A stretch of 64,000 bases of DNA, taken from the NCBI GenBank assembly GCA_963573315.1, contig OY752140.1, forward strand, positions 3,906,001 through 3,970,000, written 5' to 3'. Under the pieces are notes generated by a model, which was given only the letters and a program-made list of their open reading frames with translations, was not told the origin of the DNA and ran no database searches. Position 1 is the stretch's first letter. Every line of letters begins with the position of its first letter. The stretch is from Entomortierella parvispora. Taxonomy: Eukaryota > Mortierellomycota > Mortierellomycetes > Mortierellales > Mortierellaceae. Positions 31,957 to 42,286 of this stretch are shown here, piece by piece. Position numbers and translations under genes: made by a program.

Positions 31957-34900
31957 CTATGGTTGAGTCTTGAGGGTGACCTTGATACCCATGCTCATCA
32001 ATTCTGTCGCCAGGTATCTAAAGACGTAGGGGATCGCAACCTGGTCGATGCCTGTACTCGTCTGGCAGGCTCGGCACTCAATCTCGCGCACGTTTGATAG
32101 TGATGAGGTCGCGTGGGTCGAGATGGGTGAAGTGATACTGCCGCACTTTGTGCAAATGTTGCAGATCGAGTAATCCGAGCAGTTCATCAGACGATCCTGC
32201 AACAGGTATGAAACTCCGTGGGCAAGCAGTGAATCACGCTCCATCTCTCCGAAACGAATACCACCAGCACGCTTACGACCCTTGACAGGCTGCATCGTCA
32301 GGTTGTGGACTGGTCCGGTTGTACGCACCTGGTACTTGTCAGCAACCATGTGACGAAGACGCTGGTAGTAGACGACCTACATGGGGAAACCATTCAAGAA
32401 ACAAAAGGGCGATTAATGGTCTTGCTTTTTGCACAATCAAGACAAAATTCTTGCAAAGCGGTACAGTTCGTTGATCTACTTACTCCGAGGTAAATGTCGA
32501 CCTTGAATTCCTCGCCTGTAATACCACTGTACATGGGCTCATTTCCGTGGTAGTTGTATCCGGCAGCCTTGAGCTGGTCTCCAAAGTAATCCGCAGCGGT
32601 GAAGGTCTCGTTAAAGGTGAAAGGAGTAGCATCCTGGGCCATACCGTGCAAAGCACCACTCTTTCCTGCCAAAGACTCGACAAACATTCCGATGGTCATA
32701 CGAGATGGGAAAGCGTGAGGGTTGATAATAACATCGGGCTGGATTCCAGACTCTGAGAAAGGCATGTCGACTGAGGGCCACTTTTGAGAACAGACACCCT
32801 TCTGTCCGTGACGGGATGAGAACTTGTCTCCGATAATGGGAGAACGGGTAATACGAAGCTTAATGTGGATCTTTTGAAGCTCAGAGTCACCATTGTCCGA
32901 GCCCAAAAGACGAACCTCGTCAACAATACCATCTTCCATGCCCTTGTACTTCTTGACCATAGTCTTTCCGGTCGTGTCGTCAATATAGGCACAGATGGGG
33001 TCGCCTTCCTTAAGAGTCACACCAATGCAAGGCAATCCGTCCTTGTCCAGCTTCTCTCTCCAGGAACGAGGAGCATCCAGACCCATTCCAAAATGGTGAA
33101 GAACAGGCTCGCCACGAATCCTCAGGTCTCCCAAGTCAACAATCTCAGACTTGTAAATAGTACCATATCCGAATCCACGCTCGTGCGAGGACTTGTTCAA
33201 GATCATGGCATCCTCCATATCGTAACCGGTGTAGGAGATAACAGCGACCACAGCGTTCATTCCGTTGGGGAAACCATCCATTCCGTACGTGGCGTGGAGA
33301 GCAGGACGGACAATGGGGGTCTGTCCAGTCTGGAGACGGTACATTTTGTTGTCGGTACGGTACTTGATTGCAGTGGCGGGCGTTCCCATGGCCTGCTTAC
33401 CCATCTGACACTGGTACATGTTACGGGGAGACTGGTTGAAGTCGGAGAAGGGCGTCAAGTTGGCAATGATACTCAACATGCTGGTGGGGGCAAGCTCCTG
33501 ATGGGTGCTCTCACCAGGGCGGATCTCATCGTCCATGCAAGCAATCTCCATGTAAACTTGCTCAAACGAACCGACCATATCTGTCTTGCCATTGGCGAGG
33601 TAACGCACAGGACGCATCATACGGGCAGGCGTAGAGAAGATGTAGAGACCAGGGTATTGACCACCCTGAGAAATGGGAACGTAACCCAACTCAACATCCA
33701 GAGGGATAGCTCCATGATGAGCGCCAGAGACCTTGTAGTGGCGAAGAGCATCAGCAACCTTCTTTGCTTCGTCTGAAGAGCAGTATCCGACAATACGACC
33801 GTCAAGCTGCACAACAACCGTCTTCTGTCCACGAGCGGGGACGAGTGTCTGGGAAACTCCGAGGGAGGCCAAGATGTTTGGAAGTCGGGAGACATCAGCA
33901 GGCTGAGTGATGACTTTGCAGGTATGTGACAAATGGTTCAGAAGACCACAAGGAGAACCATCGGGTGTGTGGACGGGGCAGAGGAATCCCCAAGCCTCTG
34001 GAAGCAATTTACGAACAGTGGTCGTCTTCAATTCGGCGAAGAAAGAACCACGATGGATACAACGGAAATGGGCCAGGAAACGGTAAAAGTTCAGTTTCTC
34101 AGCAACGATGGTGTAACCAGTGGCCTGCTGCAAATCCAAACCAGTGTTGGAGACCAGGTTTCCGGTGGCAAGGAAGTACGACATCTTTTGTCCAATATCC
34201 TGAAGTCCGCTCGTCTTCAAAAGAGTCTTTGTGAAGTATTGGTCTATTCAAAAAGTGAATATTCGTCAGTCGGTTGGCCTCCTTTGTACACATGGGGCTG
34301 TGAATCGACACTCCAACTTACTGTTGAGGAAATCAACACCAGCGACCTTGCGACGGACATCCTGTGTGATCTGAGCCTTGATACCGTTCAGCCAATCCTC
34401 AATCTTCTCCTTGATAATAGATCCATACAAATGTCCTCCCAACAAAACTTCCTGATGCTGAGGGGAATCTGGGTTATCTGGCGAGCACTCGCCAGCAACC
34501 AATGCATAAACCTTGCGGATCATGAAGCTGAATCAAATCAAAATAGACGGGTATAAGTATTCGTCCTTGAACTAATACCCAATACTGACATAATCCAGCA
34601 CCATCAGATCCACACTTACATCAGCAAGTTGAACTTGTCTCTGTTGTTCTTCAAGTGCACAAGAACGATCTTGCTCAAGATACCCTCACCGACTTCAACA
34701 TCCGTGTAGTCCTCAGGGAAGTTCATAACAACTCTGAACTTCTCACCCAAGTAAGCAAGGCACTGTTTGCGGGTGTGAAGGTTATAGGTCTTGAAACTGC
34801 GGAGCATCAGCTCCACACGGTCAGTCAAGAATGTGTTCTGCAAGTCGCCCAACATGACACTATCAAAAATTTCCTTGTCTGAGGTATCGATCAATGCCTA

Positions 34901-35961
34901 TGATACATTAAAGCAGATATTGTTAATGACAGTTCCGCCTTCTTTCGCTGCAATTGAATAAGACAGTCCATTACCTTCAAAATCAACATGGTGGGAACCA
35001 AGTATTCCTGTTTTCTCCAGGCAAAACGCAGCATGCTGCCACCATCATTAAGATAGTGGACAGTGTTGGTCTGGGAGGTCTGATCAGGTCGGGTGCAACG
35101 AATGGCGGTACCGTAAGAGGAGTACGTGGGTCCACGGTTGGTGAAGCTGGAACGGATCAAGGCGATGACATGGTTACGTCTGGGGACAATCAGAAGACGG
35201 ATCAATTTCTCGATACCGTTCACCAAGAAATATCCTCCAAACTCTTCAGATTCTTCGTGATGCTTGATCAGCTCCTTGGGATATGCGCCTTCCAAATTGC
35301 AGCGGTTCGAACGGATCATGATGGGCACCTGTCCCAAATCACGAGTCTCTACAACAACAGGGCCATCATTCACTCTCCAGGCGAGCTTTGCCTGCAGTTT
35401 GCCCTTGTAAGAGTTCAGTCTCTCTCTAGCCTATGGTTTCAACGTCCAGGTGGTCAGCCCTTTCTCCTTTTTTGTTTTGAATGTTTGTTCCAAGCATTGC
35501 GTTCAGCTGAATCAGGGTAAATACCTCGGTGGGGTAGATCTGGCGAGTGGTAGAGTTGCGTTCCTTGTCAGACAACGTAGGTTTGCTCAAAGTAAGCTCG
35601 TCTACCCAGACTATCATAACGAGCACAAGAGAGACAGAAGAGGTCAGTCGACAGATCAGCGTGTTTCCGTGGTTGATGACAAAGGGACAAAAGTGTGGCC
35701 GAGAGGGCGGGGAGACGTACAAGACAGCTTGTTGCCGAGGCCACCGCCGTGCTTGTCAAAGACAGATTTGGATCCGATATCCTGCAAAGCCAGGTCAAGC
35801 AGACCGGTCTTCTTGCCGACGCCAAACTCCATCAGGGCATTGAAGGCCTCAATGTGAGGAGCCACCATTTCCTGCAGAGCGGGCGTCTGGAAGGACTTGT
35901 CCGAGGGGTTCTGGAACGTCCGCTCTCTCTCCAAAGTGTTGAATTTAGCGATGGGTGGCAT
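31957..35961 (-). CDS. RPA135: DNA-directed RNA polymerase I, second-largest subunit (RPA2/RPA135)
   Basis: Beta-like subunit of Pol I, which transcribes ribosomal DNA in the nucleolus. Exons 35961-35721, 35610-35525, 35430-34975, 34897-34620, 34527-34322, 34243-32484 and 32376-31957 encode 1,148 aa, normal for the subunit. Visible landmarks are GGYFLVNGIEKLIRLLI, FRCIHRGSFFAELKTTTVRKLLP, GFLCPVHTPDGSPCGLLNHL, NQSPRNMYQCQMGKQ, SYTGYDMEDAMI, the universal GDKFSSRHGQKG signature (about 894-905), GGIRFGEMERDSLLAHG, and a C-terminal zinc site (CNICTKCG, CRACQ). The N-terminal APHIEAFNALME and C-terminal VAIPYVFRYLATELMSMGIK identify Pol I rather than Pol II or III. It is divergent from the methyltransferase gene. 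Confidence 0.97.
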
Positions 35962-36580
35962 GTTGAGGAGAAGGTGATGTAGAGAGGCGGGGGACCATGG
36001 ATTCAACAAGTGAATTGTCAGCAATGACGAGGCTGGTAGATATGGTGACAGTAAAAAAAAAAAAGAAAACAAAACACCGAAGCAGCAGTCACACTTGGTC
36101 ACGTGAATAGCCCGACTTTTTTTTTTTTTGGACGCGCCTGAACTTGGCGTTTCCTTCTCTTTGACTTTGGGAAATGCTCGTTTCCCCGGCCTGTCGCGAC
36201 TGAAGGAGTAGAGAGCGTGAAGCACGGGTCCCACACACACAGATGTCATATGCCATTCCCACGACTTGATTATTGCCTCACTTGCTCCGCCTGTTGGACC
36301 AGAACCTGCCACGCTTCCTTGCCTGTTTCCCCCCCCCCTCGCCCTGGGGGGGAAATAGTTATTGGTCGTGATTGGCCTCCACCCCCATAGCTGCAACGGT
36401 TCACCAGTGTGAGCACTCGAAACGAAGAAAACCTTAAATGAGATAAACGATTTACCCAGACGACTCGCATTTTCTCTTCTTTTCTCTCTTTCTTAAATCT
36501 CTTCCAGCCCCCGTCCACGACTTCTTCCTCTCTGTTCGACCCCTCCACCCAACAAGATCCAAATCAGTTGGCGCTCAAGT
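35962..36580. promoter_or_regulatory. Divergent promoter region RPA135 / methyltransferase
   Basis: 619 bp between divergent start codons, with A and T runs near 36053-36064 and 36118-36129 and a C-rich block around 36330. No TATA element stands out. Both promoters should lie here. Confidence 0.5.
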
Positions 36581-37939
36581 ATGGCTACCATTCGATCCAT
36601 AATGGCGTCCAAGGCCGTCTCTGCAGGTCTCCTGCTGATTACCTGTCTCTCCATCTTCTTCCTCACCCTCAACTACGACCTGGGCTTGACTTTATTCTCA
36701 AAAGAAGAGGAGCCATTGTACATCGATATTCCTCGAGTTAGCAATGGCGTTGACAGAAGCGAGGTCTATGATGGTCGCCCAGCTCGAACAACCAGTGTAA
36801 TCCTCGCGCAGGCCGAGGCGTATTACCAGCGAATCGTTAGCAAGCGCAAGACATGGCTTTTGGAGGAGAACTATGGCAAATCGTAAGATACAACAGGTCG
36901 ATTTTCGTCACACTCTCATCATCGCCCCCTTGGCGCAACACCACAAGAGCAGTTGAACAGAACAACAGGCCACTGTGGGGCGAGTCAATCTCTGAGAGTA
37001 ACCCTCGTGAGCCTCCTCTTCATCCATCTCACGCACTCTCTCACTCTCTCTCTCTTTTTGTTCAACCTCATTCTCTTCCAAACAGAAACTTCAACCCTTT
37101 TAAGCACATGTTCTGGTGGTGGTACTTCCCCGCCAGCTTCACTTGTCCTCACGATATCCAACGAGTGGGACCTCTGTCGGATGGTGGCAAATGGGTTTGT
37201 GGATTGAGTCTTTACGAGGAGAAACCTCGTTCAAAGTGCGTGCTGTATTCCTTTGGAGTGAACGATGAGACAAGATTCGAGGGCGAGATGCTCGACAGGA
37301 CTGAGTGCGAAATCTTTGCCTACGATGCCTCTGTGAGAAAGTTGGGACCAGGTATGTACCAGTTCATCATATATGGGCTGTTGCGTTTTTATTACCGCCG
37401 TACCGTACCGGTACTGGTAGTGGAATCGATGGGTGAACTAAAAAGAAAGATGCGCTTTTAATTAACTATTTTGCCACTTTTGCTCTCGAAACGCCTCCTA
37501 TTGTTCCACAGAAACCCGCGGTCGCCCAGGTGCTTATTTCCGCCCTTACTTTGTGGGTGACAAGGACTATGTTGACAGAAAGGGATATCAATGGAAGACC
37601 TTGAGAACTGTGATGGAAGAGAATGGACATGACTGGATTGATATCCTCAAAGTGGATATTGAGGGATCCGAATACGCTACCTTCAATGCCATGATGAAAG
37701 ATTTTGAAGTCTTGCCTTTCTCTCAATTGCAGCTTGAGCTTCACATCGACGGCAGAAAGGATAGCTTTGACAGTTTCTTGGAGTGGTGGGAGTTGTTGGA
37801 GAGCAAAGGTCTTCGTCCTTTCTGGACCGAGGTCAATCTCTATACCGCTGGCAAGTCTAGAAACCCTTGGGCGTCTGAATACTCTTTCATCAACACCACA
37901 CCCCACCCCAAGAACATTCTCTTGAAGGACTACAAATGA
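36581..37939 (+). CDS. Membrane-anchored FkbM/METTL24-like methyltransferase-domain protein
   Basis: Exons 36581-36882, 37086-37351 and 37512-37939 encode 331 aa. One membrane segment near the N-terminus (about residues 13-31) predicts a type II secretory-pathway protein. The lumenal part resembles METTL24/Methyltransf_22 and FkbM-type SAM methyltransferase domains: FTCPHDIQRVGPLSDGGKWVCG, CVLYSFGVNDETRFE, CEIFAYDAS, then WIDILKVDIEGSEYATFNAM and QLQLELHIDG. The D-x-x-K-x-D-I-E-G-x-E motif is the family core and is intact. The protein ends soon after the domain. Substrate is unknown; in FkbM relatives it can be a sugar or small molecule. ATG 36581 precedes the hydrophobic anchor; a second Met 7 codons later is also possible. 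AATAAA follows at 37961. Confidence 0.85.
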
Positions 37940-37960
37940 AGATAAAGCTAGGAGATCTAC

Positions 37961-37966
37961 AATAAA
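37961..37966 (+). terminator. Candidate polyadenylation signal of the methyltransferase gene
   Basis: AATAAA 22 nt after the stop codon. Confidence 0.45.
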
Positions 37967-39889
37967 GTGCAGCGCGATTGTTTTCAAGGACGCGTGGCAA
38001 GGCTGACCTCTTGTTCTCATCAAGTCTTCGTGGTCCTTGTGCGTGGGGAAGAAACGCTCTTGATCATGGTGGCAAGACGGAAATACCGTGTCTCCGATGA
38101 ATGTAGCTATAGGTACAAAGAGAACCTTCTGAAAGCCGTGTAATGAGATGCAAACTATGCCCCCCACTCAAGCTAAAGCTAAAGAAGAAGTACCTGTTCG
38201 GATCAGCGACTCGGTGTTTAGTTGACCCTTGATCGAGGAACACGAAGCAGCACACGCCAGACGCGTTTTCGCGGTGTGTCAATTGTGCATCTGAGTTCTT
38301 TCCCACAAAAACACTCACGCACCACCCAACGCCCTTGAGACAAATCTTTGGACAGACACGAGCCACATTTGTCAATTCTCCGATGCAGCAAAGAGAAATA
38401 AAAGAAAGAGAACGACCTGAGTTCGGTTGTTTGGGGCTCTTTTGGAATGCATTGTTGTGCAAAAAAAAAAAAAAAAAAAAAAGAGGGGGGGATCCGGGTC
38501 CTGATGATTTTCTAGTGGCCATGGATGTACCTTGGTTTCCTTCAACGCCTGGAGGTTCAACATCTCTGGGACAGGGATGTAGCCTATCGGTTATTTGATA
38601 GAAGTTTAATGGTTGCGTTGGCCTTGGGTGAAGTAAATAGATCATCCCTGGGAAAGGTACGGAAGCAACAAGGTCTGTGGGTGAGACGTTGCTCTCCTCA
38701 CGTCCAACCCCTGATGCATCAATTGACAGTGATATCAGCGGAGGTGAGGTTTGTTAAAACAAGTAAATGCCAGCCAGCCAATGTTGTTTGCCAAAAGGTC
38801 GCGGCGTCCCCACCTTTTTCACCCCCTTCTTCCTCTCTGACTGTCCTCTCCATTCGCATTCATTCCGTCCATTCATCCATTTCGAAGACCACTTTTAGCA
38901 GACTTCATTAATTCTGTATGCGCGCACGTCCTCCCTCCCTCCGAACGTTACACCCTTGCAAAAACTCGTATTTCTGCAATTCTTCGAACGGGAGTTGCAG
39001 GCTTGTCAGGTACAGCATTCACCCTGAATCGCTCCATGCAACTCCAGCATGCAGCAGCAAGTAATTCCTTTTCATGGACATGACATTCATGCTCCTACGG
39101 ATGGGTCTTGTATCAATGAATCGTAGACTTGTCAACGGCAACGCTGTTCAACGAGTCGCTTGCCTCCAAAGGTGTTCTGCACTTCTATCGCCAACCCCTC
39201 GGGACACAGGCCAACGTGAAGGTGGCGGGAGTACTAGTCTATTCATTTCATTCTATTCATCTTTGATAGAATTAGTACGTAGAGAGAGAAAAGGGCCCCA
39301 GTTCACAGAAAACCGTTGCGCCTGCGTTGGAGCAGGGCTCCATCCATCCTGTCATCATTCTCGGGGTTCCTTTTCCCCATTTGTTGTGGTCAATCCTGAG
39401 CGCTCATCTTTACCCTCTATCTCTATCCTCAGCCACCAAACGCGTCGCCACAACTACGATATCAACATCTCGGACATTTTTTAGATCGACATCCATCCGG
39501 AGTTGCAGGGGTCCTGCCGTAGAGAAAATGATGATCAGGTACGCGAAACAAGACAGTGAGTGGGTGCTTGGACGTTTCATTTGGGTGGTGTGTAGTATAT
39601 CTCAATTTTTGACGCAAGTGCGTGGGACAGGACAAAGTCAGCTCCTTTTACTGTTCTGTGGAGGAATGGAGCTTTGGACTGAATAACAAACAACGGAGGC
39701 ATCCCTTGTCCCTTGAATACGGTAGTGAAGACGTTCTAGCTAATCGTAATCACTGCGGGAGTGCCTGGTACCGACTAGAGATGTCACTGTCGTCTATCGG
39801 ACTCCGTTCTTACTTGCTATGGGGACTCTGATTGCCCATTGCCCCGCAGCGGACAATGACCCACGTCGTCTCTGGCCCCAGACAGAAGA
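37967..39889. other. 1.9-kb region upstream of the velvet gene, no gene seen
   Basis: No open frame in this stretch has recognisable domains or splice structure. It contains an A22 run at 38461-38482. It probably holds the 3' UTR of the methyltransferase gene and a long regulatory region for the velvet gene. Confidence 0.55.
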
Positions 39890-39895
39890 TATAAA
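39890..39895 (+). promoter_or_regulatory. TATA box of the velvet gene
   Basis: TATAAA about 109 bp upstream of the velvet start codon, followed by a T/C-rich stretch (39919-39985) suitable for transcription initiation. Confidence 0.6.
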
Positions 39896-39998
39896 CTGAC
39901 GGCCCCACTTGAACCAAACGTTTTCTTTCTTTTCTGCTTTCCCAACCTTTATCGCCATTCTATTGCTTTCCATCGTTCCTTTATCACATGCTGATACC

Positions 39999-41405
39999 AT
40001 GCCCCGATCAACTTCTAACAGGACGTATGAGCTCCAAATGGTGCAAAACCCCATCCACGCTAGGATGTGTGGATTTGGCGAAAAGGTATAATTTGTCCAG
40101 AGAATGAGACAGATAGATCAAGCATTAGAAAGCTCCGTCGTCTCCTCGATGTCCATTATTTCTACCCACTTACACGTAAATTGCCCTTGATCCTCTGCGC
40201 CACTCTGTGTCTGTTTCCACCCCCAATCGTCGCAACTTGTCGCATAGGATCGGAGACCCATGGATCCGCCTCCAATATTAAAACTGATAGTCAAGAATGC
40301 GGATGGGTCCCTGGCAGATGTGAGGTATGTGTGTGCTCTAGGAAAGATTCATCGGTCGAGGTGCACTGGCCAGCTGGGGATCAACAGATCTGTTGTGTCC
40401 AAAAGACATGTTGTGTGGTGGTGAAATCAAAGATGAGACAGACTCCATGACAGCACAGAGAGCCACACCGGTGATGTTATGTTATGGACGGGTATGTGTA
40501 TGGTATTGCAACTGTACTGAAAAGCTTGACACGTTTTTGCTCTTTCCTGGTAAATGTATAGTCAGATGGATGTCAACTTCTACATGGTCATGGCAGACAT
40601 CTACTCTGCAGATCGTTCAACTCCTTGTACGCTTGTCGCTAATCCATCGCAAGGATCGGTGTTCAGTGGATCATCTGTGCTCGCCAGCGAGGCAGCTGGG
40701 CGCATTTCAGTCATGACCTTGGCTTCACAGAATCAGATGGTCATCCGTAACCTCACTGGTTTCACTGTTGCCTCTGGAAACTTGCTGTCAAACCTGGAGA
40801 ACGAGCTCGGTGTCTATTTTGTCTTTCAGGACCTGAGTGTCCGCAGCGAAGGCACCTTCACCTTGAGGTTTTCTTTTGCACTTCCACCCGCGTAAGTATG
40901 GATACTGCTGGTGGGAAGGGAGTGAGGAATGAATCAATTGAAGGCGTCCCTATCTCTGCCGTCTTACATACTGCCCCACTTTTTGTTCCATCTCAAACAA
41001 TGTAGACCCGACGACCCCCCTTCTATAATTACAGCCACCACGTTTTCGGAACCTTTTACGATCTACTCTGCAAAAAAATTCCCGGGAATGACAGGTACAG
41101 TAGAGTGCAAACAGGATTGTGGAAACGACAAACAAGGATGTGGAGGTGGTACCAATGTCTGAACACGTTTTAACTGTGTGTTTGTTTTTGATGTAGAATC
41201 AACGGCCTTGTCAAGGTGCTTTGCCAAGCAAGGGATCAAAATTCCGATCCGGAAAGAGCCTCGACTCGGCAAGAATAAACAGAACGGCAGCGTCGGACCA
41301 GAGAGCGACTTCACCACGACAACGACGACACTCTCAGTCTCGCAGGCGGATCAAGTTGGCCAAGATAATGAGGGCAGTGACAGTGATGTGAACGAGGAGA
41401 TATGA
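39999..41405 (+). CDS. Velvet-family transcription regulator
   Basis: Velvet proteins are fungal NF-kappaB-like DNA-binding regulators that couple development to secondary metabolism and often dimerise. Exons 39999-40085, 40248-40324, 40562-40891, 41006-41094 and 41197-41405 encode 263 aa. The velvet domain runs from about residue 8 to 190: YELQMVQNPIHARMCGFGEK, DRRPMDPPPILKLIV, GVYFVFQDLSVRSEGTFTLRFSF, and the end signature YSAKKFPGM..TALSRCFAKQGIKIPIRKE. The C-terminus is Thr/Ser-rich and acidic. ATG 39999 has A at -3. An upstream, out-of-frame ATG at 39988 overlaps it. The open frame upstream that encodes a signal-peptide-like stretch lacks an ATG and is leader sequence. Which velvet subfamily (VelB, VosA or other) is not decided. 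Confidence 0.94.
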
Positions 41406-41601
41406 AGGAGGACAGATTTTCATAGATATAGATAGAGAACACACTAGTGGTCTTTCAAAGATAGCAGCCACTGTGGCCCATGCATTTGATCGTGTGAGTG
41501 TGGATGTAGGGTGAGACGAGAGAGAAGGGAGATGAGAGAGAAGAGAGACGAGAGAGGCTCATGATGATGGACTAGTCAACCAATGCCTCGATCCCACACC
41601 T

Positions 41602-41622
41602 CAGCAGCAGCAGCAGCAGCAG
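41602..41622 (+). repeat. (CAG)7 trinucleotide repeat
   Basis: Seven uninterrupted CAG units upstream of SPA2, outside any coding exon in the model. Confidence 0.9.
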
Positions 41623-41810
41623 AGCAAGACAGCAGAGCAGGACAGCAGACGGACAGACAGACAGATAGAAAGAGACAAGTCCATGTGGGTGTTGTTGCTT
41701 GCCGGGGTGTTCGTTCGTTGCCAGCCAGCAGCGGGCTGTGATTGCTTGATTGATGAGCGTGCGGAATAGAGTTCATTGTTCATTTGTATTCGTCAAATCA
41801 GTCAATCGAC

Positions 41811-41852
41811 CCGCCATATCCGCCATATCCGCCATATCCGCCATACCGCCAC
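41811..41852 (+). repeat. Tandem 9-bp repeat CCGCCATAT
   Basis: Three perfect copies (41811-41837) followed by two decayed copies, in the SPA2 upstream region. Confidence 0.9.
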
Positions 41853-42155
41853 ATCACACTCCCCCTTTGACCTCTCGCCTCGCAAGACCCCGGCGCTCTC
41901 TTGCACGCACACACACACACGCTCACACACACGCACGCTTGAACCAACTGCCGATTCGATCCTCTCCTTCCTCTTTTTGCATCCCTTCCTTCTTCTCTCT
42001 CTCATCCTCTTCTCCCTCCTCCCGCTCCATCCGGATCCGACTCGTGTCTCTGTCTCTCTGCTTGATCATCTTTTGCATCTGGACAACGCCGCAATCCCAT
42101 CCTCCCCCACATTTCACCCCCTCCTCCTCCTCCTGACCCGTCCAGGATCCTCATC

Positions 42156-42254
42156 ATGAACAGAGGCGAACACCAGGAGATTCGAAAGCAGCCCAGCTCT
42201 CAGTGGCAGCCGCAGCAGTCCCCTTATCTCCAGCAGGGAGGCAACCAACAACAA

Positions 42255-42286
<32 letters not shown>

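Larger units (their letters stand above)
41406..42155. other. Region between velvet and SPA2, repeat-rich leader
   Basis: 750 bp without a gene. It contains GAGA-type repeats (41519-41560), (CAG)7 at 41602-41622, a 9-bp repeat at 41811-41852 and a CA repeat near 41910-41940. The last 200 bp are C/T-rich, typical of a leader preceding the SPA2 start. Confidence 0.6.

Noticed and set aside
32865-33776. 303-residue plus-strand frame opposite RPA135
   Set aside because: Lies entirely antisense to a conserved Pol I exon and has a composition (Val/Gly/Ser/His-rich) expected of a shadow frame; no domain.
39909-40085. Signal-peptide-like N-terminus in front of the velvet domain
   Set aside because: The hydrophobic stretch is in frame but has no ATG (only a TTG). 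Velvet factors are nuclear, and ATG 39999 in good context fits the family.
41811-41852. Short regular repeats as a possible CRISPR array
   Set aside because: Units are directly adjacent with no spacers, and the sequence is eukaryotic; simple tandem repeat.
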